NCBI GenBank assembly: GCA_025677835.1
Contig: JAIXMR010000017.1
Location: 62,001 to 126,000, forward strand
From: Sporodiniella umbellata
Lineage: Eukaryota; Mucoromycota; Mucoromycetes; Mucorales; Rhizopodaceae
Length of the DNA stretch: 64,000 nt
Direction of reading: 5' to 3'
Numbering within the stretch: position 1 is the first letter of the stretch; every line of letters starts with the position of its first letter. This document shows, in pieces, positions 1 through 10,323 of the stretch. Position numbers and translations under genes: made by a program. Below the pieces are notes generated by a model. The model did no database searches. It was given only the letters and a program-made list of their open reading frames with translations, and had not been told where the DNA came from.

Positions 1-637
1 AAAGACTGTGATATATTTCTAGATAGTGTTCTGTATAACGACAGAACATATGGTGTTATAATTACGAACTATAGCATATGCAAAAAGAAGAACAAACTGA
101 ATAACAACAACTTGTAGAGGAGAAGAACAAATTATTGTATGTGTGCGTTTTTGCTTGGCCTTTTGCTTGGCTCAATTAATAAAATTTATAGTTTTAATAT
201 AAGACGTAAGCCGATTCTTAATCAGACAATCAGTTTGGAATAGCGCGTCCTTGTCATTTAACACTTTTTCCTCAAACCGACGATCTTTTCACATCAACTT
301 TAAACGGCGAAATTGCTATAGACACGACTCTGTATTGACGCCCGATATCACTTAGTCAGCTTGTCTTCTGTTTGTAGTTTTTTTTTTGTTTGCACAAAAA
401 CTTCTCGTTAGCCAGCTTCGTTCAATTTAAAAAAGCGTTGTTGCTGTACGTTTTAGCTTTTTTTGGTTATGCACATAAATGGTGCAAATACGTGTATTTC
501 TTGAGTATCCCTGCCATTGCAAAAAAGCCTTAACATAACGCAGCACTATTAATTTTTAGTCTTAGCATATACATTAGGTTTCATTCTCTTTACTTTATTT
601 TATGAGCAAAAAAAAAAAAGAACGGAATATAAAGCGC
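1..637. other. Left-edge intergenic, AT-rich
   Basis: No supported coding stretch, RNA gene or repeat is visible here. The part nearest 637 must hold the 3' untranslated region and polyadenylation signals of the ribosomal protein gene that ends at 638 on the minus strand. A gene lying further left may have its regulatory region here, but nothing identifies it. Confidence 0.5.
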
Positions 638-1706
638 TTAATAGAAGGTGGAGGGTCTCTTGGCAACGAAGAGAGAGCGGTGCTTCTTGTCGGCCTTAAC
701 GATGCGGTGAGGCAAGGGGAAAGATAGCTTAGGAGACAAGATTTGTCTAATGTATTGACGGCGAATGTCAGCGTTGGAAACTTCAGCAACACGGATAATT
801 TGAACTGATCTGAAACGAGCACGATGACGAGCAGCCATATCTTGGTCTATAAAACAAATTTTTAGCTCCTATCTGGATAATACCTATATCACTTACAACA
901 GGTGTCAACAGCTTCAACACGGCTCATGGCACGGTATTCCTTGTACATGTTGTGAGTACCAGAACGAGAATCGTAACGGATCCAGATACCAAAGTTCTTG
1001 ATCTGCTCGGGACGCTTTTCATGGATCTACAGTGCAGGCAATGGATTAGCTTAAAACCTTTAAACTGCGTTTGTATTCTTACTTGGTTCAAAGCAACAAT
1101 TTCACCAGCAGCCTTCTTGACCTTACGGAGCTTCTTCAAGAAGTACCAGAAACGAGACTTAGCAACAACATCGTTAGGAGCAAAGATTCTCATACGGTAG
1201 AGCTTGGGGGAGGTCTCTTGTTCAGAGGGGAGCTTGCGTCCAACAACCTTTTTTCATATGTTAGTGTGTAACCTTAAGTTGGTCTTTTTATTTTTATTTA
1301 CTTGATATTCTTTCAACTGTTAAAAAATCAAAGAAAAAAAACCTCAAACGTTAGTTCGATTTTTAGCCCATATACGGTTTTGCGCAAGGACGAGAATGGA
1401 AATGTGGATGATTTCAATTACAATTAAATGCTATAGTATCCCAAATTTGAAATCTCAAATTTCCGACATCAGTTGATCTTGTATGCCGTATCTATTCTGT
1501 CTAAGACACAATCCATCTATTGACTCAATTTGCCGTATATAGTGAAGTATATGTTTGACTAAATCCTCTATACAGGTTGAAGTTTTCACCTCTAAATATG
1601 TGTCGGTCTTATTTGCCGCATCCATCCATCCATCCGTTGTTCCATCCATCCGTTGTTCCATCCATCCTTGCGCTTAATCGTGACAAAGACTTACTCTGCA
1701 AACCAT
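638..1706 (-). CDS. RPL20: 60S ribosomal protein eL20 (L18a family)
   Basis: Structural protein of the large cytosolic ribosomal subunit. Five exons read from high to low coordinate: 1695-1706, 1302-1316, 1083-1247, 897-1026 and 638-846. They sum to 531 nt, giving 176 residues, exactly the usual family length. The product begins [19 protein letters not shown] and carries the conserved blocks [29 protein letters not shown] and [14 protein letters not shown]. The first two exons are only 12 and 15 nt; I place the start there because MVCR followed by LKEYQ joins in phase and matches the family N-terminus, but the 12-nt first exon is inferred. Intron 1 is about 378 nt, far longer than its neighbours, and contains a 16-bp minisatellite. 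The gene is divergent from the GATA gene, with about 210 bp of shared promoter. Confidence 0.95.
1621..1667. repeat. 16-bp minisatellite in RPL20 intron 1
   Basis: Tandem copies of CCATCCATCCGTTGTT, about 2.9 units, built on CCAT tetranucleotides. It lies inside the long first intron of the eL20 gene, so copy-number changes would not touch the protein. Confidence 0.9.
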
Positions 1707-1917
1707 ATTGTCCTTCCGTTCAAATGATAAAAAGAGGGATTCAATAGTACCTTAAACGGAACGCTTCAATTACTGCCCCCCTCGGGCGGTCTAAGGCTTT
1801 CAATGGACAAACCATCGCATACAACCCACCGAGTCTTCAAAAACAGCAGTCACACAATATGTTTTTCCGGATTTCTATACAACTTTTGTGTTTTCTTTCA
1901 GTGTCTATACCCCTTCA
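1707..1917. promoter_or_regulatory. Divergent promoter, RPL20 / GATA gene
   Basis: About 210 bp separate the two start codons, so both genes must be controlled from this interval. It holds a GC-rich block (CCCCCCTCGGGCGG, near 1777-1790) that stands out from the AT-rich background and could be a factor-binding site. No clear TATA box is visible. The assignment rests on position only. Confidence 0.5.
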
Positions 1918-4246
1918 CCTATATTCATGTCCAGCTCTGCACTTATAGCGGCTAGAAAAAGAGTTGAAACCTCCTTGAAGAAATTTGAGGTTCCAACCCA
2001 AGAAAATTCAGAGCAAACCGACAATTCTGACAGGCAAGCAATTAAGCGTAATCTACAAACAGCAAATTAAGCTTCTTTGCGCAATAGTGGCGTTCTATAT
2101 TTGTCACTGCTGCAGTCACGCCTTAACTGGTCTACTTCAGTTTTTGTAAAATATAAGCCAGATCTAGAGCAGCAGCCGAGAAGAGCAGTCATAACTCGAC
2201 GAAAATGGCCGAATATGAAGTATCTAGGACACTGTACTTTACATATAGGGCCTCACATATTTGAGGATACAAGTTTCTATGAAGCAATACGCTCTGAGTC
2301 ATGGCAAGACATTATTAAAGCGCACCAGGATAATAAACCACAGCCTTCAAAAAAACGAAAACCGAATACCGATCTAGACAAAAAAATGAATAAAACAGAA
2401 GACACAGAGATCATTAAGACATATGAAGAAAACAAAGAGAAAAGTAGCGACCCAAAATTAAAAACAAAAGTGGTCTTGGAGACAAATGATATTGACCGAA
2501 GCTCTGTTCAGGCTATTGATACACCAAATACGGCAAACAGCCCTATAGATAGTACGGAAGACATGCTTATATGGACAGACATTGTATTTGAATTTAAAGA
2601 TGTACCAAGTGAACGTTACATATTCCCTAAAGAAAGCTTGGTGTCAATAGATGACGACAACTTGCAGGTAGATCTTTTATCAGCTTTTCAAACCTATCAT
2701 TTTATTCATTTTTTTTTACAAAGCTAAGGGTATCCTTCACTTTACCTTTTGATCCCAAAATTGCAGATGAATTTTCCGACAAACCTATCAACAAATTATT
2801 GAAGCACGGACAACTGTGCAACTTAGAGTACGTTCAGTCCATTTTAGAAAAAGAACAGTACAATACAGAGCTGGTTTCTGATCAATATGAACCTGTCAAC
2901 ATGCTATTATCAAAACCAAGCGCAGGGCTATTCAACGCATTGAGTGAAGGCGTTGACGACTCTAAAAAAGTTCAAGAAATATTAGAAAAGAAGACCAAAC
3001 TGTTTCCACCAAAAAATTATATTCAATACAACAACAAAAGCAAATCAAATGAAATGGCAGTACTATTGAATAGGGTGCTTACTATGCCAGACTTGCTGAC
3101 GGGGCCTATTATGGCAGAGAAAAAAAGAAACGAAATTTTGAATGCTATCAAGCTGGGCAAAAGAGAAAGAGACGAGAAATTCGAAGCAGAACGTAAAAAA
3201 AAAAAAAAAAAAAAAAAAAAAGCTTCAGAAATGGTTACTGACAATAACACCAATTTATTTTTTCCTTTTTGTATAAAAAACTAGTGCCAAAAACTAAGCT
3301 TCCTGGCGTAAGGGATGAAAGCGTAATGCGATGCGGCTATTGTGCTACAAAATACACAACAATGTGGAGATCTGGGCCTGGTGGACATGGAACGCTTTGT
3401 AATAGTTGCGGTCTTCAATGGAAAAGAGGAGAAATATTGGACGGTGCAGAAATGATCAGCATAGTTGAAGAAAGAAAAGCGTTAAAAGAAAAAAGAGAAC
3501 GGGAAAAATTGACTGAAGCAAGCGAGCTAGAAAGACTAGAAAAAGAAAGCAAAAAGCATCACAAGAAACAAGAGCGCGGCACATCCGATACAGCCTTTTT
3601 GGATAATACCAAGAGAAATCAAGCAGATCATACCAGCACTTTTGCAACACAGTTGATTCAACAAAGACAGGCTAAGAACAAAGCCTCATCTGCTTCTTCG
3701 CTGAGGACTGATGATTTAGCAAAAATCGCTCCCAGTAGCTTTACCAAGCAAACAACTAATGCCACACTGCTTCCTGCGCCTTGCCCAACAAATCTGCATA
3801 TACCTCCGCCTAGCAGTACAGTTGTAGCCGCTCAACCATACTCTCTTTACAGCTCAGGTGGTATTCCTTTGCCGACGCTATCTATTGATTTTGGAGGAAT
3901 GCTTGTATTTTCTCATCCCAATTGTGGAATTACTTTACTAGACAGCCTATTTTCTATAAGGCTTTGTAAAGAGGAACACGAGCAAATGTTAATTCAGTTT
4001 GATAAGAAAGAGCTGGTTGATTCCACTTTCCTTGTGTTTAATGAAATCGATAACGAAAGCCAACGAGAAGTACTGAAAATGACAATACCTATTGGGCCTA
4101 AAATAATCCAAGCATATGGAAGCGTCGCCAGTATCAATAGGCAATCACCAATGGTTGTTCGCTTTTTAGAAAAGCTAGACCCCCAAGGGGGGGCTGTGGT
4201 TCAAAGAATACTGCAACGATGGCTTACGACTTTTGCTCAACAATAA
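1918..4246 (+). CDS. GATA-type zinc-finger protein
   Basis: Probable nuclear DNA-binding regulator. Best model: 1918-1989, 2116-2667, 2724-3192 and 3285-4246, 684 residues. The finger near residues 380-406 has the pattern C-x2-C-x18-C-x2-C (CGYC ... LCNSCGLQWKRG), the 18-residue-loop GATA class seen in WC-2-type fungal factors. A basic, glutamate-rich helix follows, then a Ser/Thr/Pro linker and a conserved-looking C-terminal block (PTLSIDFGGMLVFSHPN). The second exon begins a folded region with ITRRKWPNMKYLGHCTLHIG. Introns 2 and 3 are fixed by phase; intron 3 removes a run of 27 A that would otherwise encode poly-lysine. The first intron is uncertain: an in-frame TAA at 2068 must be removed, and the donor used here (GTTCCA) is weak. 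I do not recognise the regions outside the finger. Confidence 0.8.
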
Positions 4247-4390
4247 AACATTACAAACTCCACTAAAAAAAACCTCAGAAACATGTAAATTAAATCTTGT
4301 AAAAATAGATGTTTGTTGATTTATATAAGTCTAAAGACGCTTTTTTGTTTTTGTTTTAAAATAAAATTATGCACAGAAATATGATAGTGA

Positions 4391-5322
4391 TTATGCCTTG
4401 TTTTCTTCGACAGGCTTCTCTTCAGCAGGTTTTTCTTCAACATGCTTTTCCTCAGCAGGTTCTGATTCAACCATGTCATCGGCTTTCTTGTCCTCTCTTT
4501 TGTTAAATTTTCCACGCTTGTTATCTTTGTGATTGTTATTATTCTTTCTCTTGTTGTTGTTATTGTTGTTGTGGCTGAGGCTTTTGAATGCATTAAATTG
4601 GTAGACACGACGTTCGTTTTTTTTGGGAGAATTTTTGAATTGCTCAGATTTGATTTCATGGTAAGTAGGTCTATAAGTAAGAACGATTTTGTGGCCTTCA
4701 AAATCAAGTTCGTTCAAATCAGCAACTTTTTTAGCTTCATCAATGGTTTCGAACTCAACATAAAGAGAACCCTAATATTTTTGTTAGCTTTTGTCGATGG
4801 TTACCATTCTCTGTACTGATATATACCTTGAAGGCTTTTTTATCTTTCTTTAAACGAGTAGCAAGCACCTTAGATTTTTCGTTAAAAAAATCATCTACTT
4901 TATCTTGGAGTTCGAAGAGCTTTTCCTCGGGGTTTTCAGCGTCAGCATCGACTAATGGAAAACCCTTTGCGTGAATAGAACGAATAGTATGGTTTTGTTC
5001 CACAACTTCGCCTTTTCTTCTAATGTTTTTGCCGTCTTCACTGATTTCATATACAGCACTTTCTTGTTCTTTGAGAGCATTTAAAATGATATCAATGTCA
5101 TCGGAAACCATTCTCATTCTTTTAAAGTTGGCAATGACCGAAAGAGGAACCCCTACAAACGCACGTTAGTAGCTGTCAGTAATAAAAGTTTGTATATGAC
5201 ATACAGTTATCTTTGGCTTGAGAGTGAAGGGTCCACAGAAACTTGTCATAAGGCAGGTTGGAATCAGAGAAATAGAAGTTGACTTGCTTACGGATCTTTT
5301 CGTTGTCGGTCTTGGCAGCCAT
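4391..5322 (-). CDS. LHP1: La protein (RNA 3' oligo-U chaperone)
   Basis: Binds the UUU-OH end of newly made RNA polymerase III transcripts in the nucleus and helps tRNA maturation. Exons 5205-5322, 4827-5152 and 4391-4771 sum to 825 nt (274 residues), close to the 275 of yeast Lhp1. The La motif is at the N-terminus ([20 protein letters not shown], then [13 protein letters not shown]), followed by an RRM whose end reads [13 protein letters not shown]. The tail is asparagine/lysine-rich and then glutamate-rich with repeated EEKP units, typical of La C-termini. The first intron interrupts a Trp codon and restores the family sequence exactly. Upstream of the start is a 17-nt T run. Confidence 0.95.
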
Positions 5323-7218
5323 GTTGTTGGTAGAGAGAAGGAAGAAAAAATCTGAAAGAATTAATCTTTTTTTTTTTTTTTTGAAAGTCAAATAAGCCAC
5401 CCTAGCAAAGCGCGTCTTCATTGGAAAAAAAAAGCGAGCCTGAAGATTTTAAACAAGCACAAAGAGTGAAGCCGTTCTTTAGTAGTCTATTAAACGCTTC
5501 TCTTCCTAATGCAGTTGAATTTAATTAGTATCGCAGGAAGCAACCCAAAAAGAAAGCTACAAAAAATTTGGGCAGTTCAATTATAGGCAATGATTAAGAC
5601 AATGATTATTTTTCTTAAGCCAATCATATTCACTTTGTAGCTCTATCGAAACTCCTACGCTTTTTGCTAAAAAAGATTGACAGAACAAAAGCTATACAGT
5701 GCTCATGGCTTCAACTTGCGGCCAAAAAAAAATTCATTGCGCATATTTATTTGGTCAAATTACGCACTTGTGATTTCTCAAACTGCACTAATAAAAAAGT
5801 CAAACTGCGTATTTGACAACCCAAATTGCATTATTTTTATTCGCACCTTTTTCATAATCTATCTCTTTAAAAGCAAACATCAGATCGATAATAGCTTAAT
5901 GACTTTTTTTTTTTGACGCTTCATCTCCTTTTTCCAGGCATTATTTTATCTTGTGCAGTTGAATTTCATTAATGCTACAAATTTTATCTATAGCCTCCGA
6001 TTTTTCAGCTTCTTCCCCAACTAATTGATCAAGATTATCATACGCAATTGAGTATACTGAATACGTAAAAAAAAAAACAAGGTATCAAACATGAATCAAA
6101 ACCGTTTTGGCAATAGCAGCACAAGAAACTATAGGCTAAATAAATACATTGGTTTCACCAAAAAAGAGTAAATGCTTTGATATTCGAAACATATATACAA
6201 AAAAAAAAAAAGAAAAGCTCAAAGATAAACGTCTATATGAATCCTATTTTTTTAAAAAAAATCGAAATTAGAAAAATATACTGACTGTAGCTGCTAAGAA
6301 CAATTGGATAGTGTCAGTTAAGAAGCTGTAAATAGTACAAAGGAAATCTACAAAATAGATGAAAAGTAGAAGTGACACTGTATACAGATAAAATGAAAAG
6401 CTTTAAAAGCTAAGTTTTAATTATAAAATGTACAAATTCATACTATGAAACAATAGCGAAACTTTAAGCTTGCATTCTAACATATATACTAAATATACTA
6501 GCAAAGAAATTAACGAAAACTTCTCTACACGGTTGATGACAATAACAAAAGTGGATTTCTAAAAAAAAAAAAAAAAAAAAAAAACATCCTTTAGAACAAA
6601 CAATAATCCAAGTCTAAAAACAAAAATTATGTATATTTCTTGTATTCATTTAGAAAAATAAAAAAAAATTAAGAAACTAATATGGTATATGGATGCCACA
6701 CTATAGCTATCATCTTTTATTTATAGATTAGATGCCCATTATTACGCTCAGGCTATAACTAGTAGAGGCCCAATAATCGTTGACAGCTAGAAACAGACGT
6801 TTGTTGACTTTTTCTCTTAACGGTTATACATATATGTTCTGAACCAGGTCTTTGAGTAATCAACAGTTTACAAACTTTAATTGAGTAATAATCTCTTTGC
6901 CTTTCTATACAACCTATGGTACTATTGATGAGGGCTAACCACTGCTTTTTATTGCTCATTCCTGTATCGAAACCGAAACGAACGGCGAATTCGTTACATT
7001 ATAGTGTCGTGATAAAAAAAACCTCTATTTTTTTTTGTCGCTTTTAATTGGGCGTCCTATTTGCAAAAAGCGTCATGTTTTCGAACAAATAACCAACTTC
7101 TCCTTTGCTGCCTCATTTTCAAAAATTGTATCCCAAATGTTTTCAAAAAGCCCAATCTAATTTCCTTAGTTGTAAGACAAAAAAAATTATAGATAGATCG
7201 AGACACTACATAAATAAT
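5323..7218. other. Intergenic, AT-rich, no gene seen
   Basis: About 1.9 kb between the divergent start of La and the 3' end of the Zn2Cys6 gene. It has several A runs, the longest 24 nt at 6561-6584. Short open frames here lack splice-linked partners and recognisable motifs. The part near 5323 must contain the La promoter; the part near 7218 must contain the 3' end of the zinc-cluster transcript. Confidence 0.5.
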
Positions 7219-8523
7219 TTATTCTAAATTTCTTGAGAGCTTTGGACGACCGCGAGGTTTATGCTGTACGTCTTTACACCCCATCTTACCGGTAGTTATG
7301 CAACGGCGACATGGCCTCATCTCGTCACATCTTAAATGAGACCTTTTACAATGGTTGCATGCTTTATCCACGTTCTTTCCTTTCTTGAGTAAACCAACAA
7401 CGCCTTTTGACTTTTTTTTCGAGGTGTGGCAATCGTCATCATCTTCCTCTTCGCTTTCTTCACACATGTGTTCATTATGTTCAAAAATATCGTCCTCCTG
7501 AGTCAAAAGAGAGTTTAAGCTGCTTGATACTCTCATAGTTCTTTTCAAGTTATTTGAAAGCGATGACAGTGAGGAAGAGGAAGCCATGGTGCTAAGAGTA
7601 CTTGAGCTTTTTTTTATGTAGCTAGAGGGAGCACTTCCGCGTCGTGGTCCTTTTTTCTTGTTTTTTTTTCCCAACCCAGTTTGAATGTTTGGTACTGACT
7701 TTCTGTATTTACGATAGGTAGATAAAGGTAGAGTGGATGGTAAGTCGCTCAGAGTAGTTAAGTCATGGAAGAAGCTATTGTCGAACGTGGTAAAAGAAAC
7801 AGGCTTATTCATTTTCATCAGCAGTTTTTTTTCCAGAGATTGGTTAGACATATCAGCGGTAGCCAGATCATAAAATGGCCACTCATCTTCCTCGCTACTA
7901 TCTGAAAACATATTGCCATCATCGTCGTCTCCATCCTCGCTATCCAAGAATGACGTTTCAGATAAAAAGTTAGGCTGATAGAGGGAAGCCGTGCCACTAT
8001 ACGGAAATGCCGTCGAATACTTCATAGAGTCTATTTTTGCCACGTAAGAGTTAACGTCCTATAAACACGTTAAAAGGAGATATAGCAAAGTTGCTAAATG
8101 ATTTACGCTAAGATTGACAAAAGAATTTTCTGGCTCCAGTTGATTGGAAGGAATGGCTGTATCTAAAGGATCGTGAAACAACCAGCTAAAACGCTCTTTT
8201 TGCTGCCCCATCAGTGCCTGTTGTAAGGGATCATCGCTGTCAAATCCCAACTGCGTCTCAGAAATAAGGGGGTTTTCAAATATAGAGTTATGCTGAGGAT
8301 GAAGCGTAATTTGCTCAGTTGTCAATGGTTGCAAGTAACTGAGATAGGTCTTGTTGTAAGTTTCAAGAGCCTCGTAAAGGCTATTAGTACTTTCATAGTC
8401 ATTATTGAGAGTAAAGGATTTGGTATTCATAGGTGAGATATATAAGTTTGGCGTTTCATCATTGCTTTCTGTATCAGAGGTTTCAAAATTAATAAGTTGC
8501 GAATAGGTTATAGGAGTGTCCAT
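7219..8523 (-). CDS. Zn2Cys6 transcription factor, C-terminal zinc cluster
   Basis: Fungal-type binuclear zinc cluster regulator. Two exons, 8107-8523 and 7219-8058, joined in phase by a 48-nt intron, give 418 residues. The cluster lies at the very C-terminus, near residues 373-400: C-x2-C-x6-C-x5-C-x2-C-x7-C in KACNHCKRSHLRCDEMRPC and the following RRC...GC. It is followed by KPRGRPK, an AT-hook-like minor-groove motif. The N-terminal half is acidic with Ser/Thr/Asn-rich stretches (two Asp-rich patches), as expected of activation regions, and a Ser-rich and basic linker leads into the finger. Most ascomycete members carry the cluster N-terminally; a C-terminal position resembles the Ert1/AcuK type, but no specific target can be named. 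Confidence 0.88.
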
Positions 8524-10323
8524 ATAAATAAAATAATGGCAAAAAAAAAACGATTAAGGGGGATGGGGGCTTCGCCAACGAAAAAGAAAAGAAGGAAAGG
8601 GGATACGTTAAACGTTAAACGGAAGAAAGAAAAAGATAGAAAAATAAAACGGAACAATGGAAATGAGTACTGGCACAAGAAATATACAAAAAAAAAAGCA
8701 TTCTTTGAGAAATTCAAGGTTCCAAATATGATCGAGGCGACTTCAAAAAAGTATACAACCGTATTAGCCTTGATGTTTTTTCACTACTATTACTTAAATT
8801 GTATGCTGCTTTATACGCTACGCAAAAATTTCCTTAATTTTTTTTTTTTTTTTTTTTTTTCGTTGTCAAACTTTAGCAGCGTAAACAAATATATTAGACG
8901 CGTCTCTATATAGAGAAAGTATCATAGTACATTAGGAGAGCCTTGTTTTACTCAGATCTACCGTATGTAAGTATGTATTTTTTGGTTGCAAAAGAGCAGA
9001 CGTAAATAATTCAATTCCAAACAGCTCTTTCTTAATCTCAAAACATCTATTGTCTTTTCATCGAAGCGGTGAATTGATAAACCTCCTATAAGAAGAATGC
9101 ATATCTCGTTCAATAACAAATGCACCCATATTTAAGTGGAAAAAAGGCCGTCGTACATCTTAAGAAGCGAGCGCTTACTCTTCAGGTAAAATTTGTACGT
9201 CATTCCCTTTCCTAAAATAAAGCTGAAAGAACTTTTTGAAGTTTTATATCATGGTGTATGTTGTAAAAGCAAATATATTTTAATAACGGCCGTTGTTAAG
9301 AAATAAGTGAACTTCAATATTGTGTTGAAATTAGTATATTGGGTGGATCTCAAGTATTCAGGCCTTATTCAATTTTCTCTTTTTTTTTAAAAAAAAAAAC
9401 AGATGTATTACTAAATATGCAGGTTGTATACATACAAAGCCAATTGATCGAAGGGCCTCTGGCAACCAAGTTAAAGAATCATCATTGTTCTCAATAGAAC
9501 AAAATTCAGGCCCCCTTTCTCCCTAATTTTGTTCCAGAAAAAAAAAAGAGCTATAATAAGTTCCACCTGTCGAATAGCCTATTGTTTACTGTCTGACTTT
9601 CTCTAGAAATCCGGGAAATACGGAATAGAGTGTTCGGATTTGATTTGGTATTATGGAACAATGGGAGTTTTTATACATGGTTTGCTATTTTTTGTGCAAT
9701 AAAAAAATTAATAATTCTTTGAATAGCTAATTTGATTTAAAAAATTCTACATAATCGTCAGCTCTTTTTTTGATGTATTTTGCCTAACATATACTTTTTT
9801 TTATTGATTTGAATACCTCAAAAAATTCTGCGCTATATGATTTGAGGTACATATTCTTGTTTGAATTAATAGCAAATACACCACATTTTCTTCGATTTTG
9901 GCATAAAATAAGCAGAGAATCTTTAGTTTTAGCACATAAATTGTAGATCGCAATAAAGTGTAACTGAATATAAAAGTGTATGTGTGAATAGCTAGTTAGT
10001 AGTTGTGATGTTTATTGCGTTACACCAAAGCGTGAGCGTATAAAGAGTCTACGCTTAATGGAAGTTTTCCTGTATTTTAAAAGAAAAAATATATCAAAGA
10101 CGAAAGACTTTTTTAGCGGTACGCTGTGTTGTTTTAGCTGTTGTTGGCTTGAGGTTTTTAAAGTGAAATACACAAATCAGTCATGAGCTGAAAATTGTAG
10201 TCGTTTTTTACAAAATTCCTTCAATAAAGCAAGTCATGGTGACGTAGTTTTTTTTTTTTGCGAGTGCGTGCTTCATGTACAATTTTTTTTAAAAAGAATA
10301 CAGTTGTTACTTTTTCTGTAATA
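8524..10323. other. Intergenic, AT-rich, promoter regions
   Basis: About 1.8 kb between the divergent starts of the zinc-cluster gene and the RBM26/27 gene, so both promoters lie here. It holds a 23-nt T run at 8838-8860. An open frame at 8497-8913 is lysine-rich then phenylalanine-rich purely because of A and T runs, and I do not accept it as a gene. No RNA gene or repeat is visible. Confidence 0.5.

Noticed and set aside
1317..1694. Possible C/D-box snoRNA in eL20 intron 1
   Set aside because: A CTGATGT occurs, but the first base does not fit the C box and no downstream CTGA D box was found.
8497..8913. 138-residue plus-strand open frame
   Set aside because: Lysine-rich then phenylalanine-rich because of A and T runs, overlaps the zinc-cluster gene start, no splice support.
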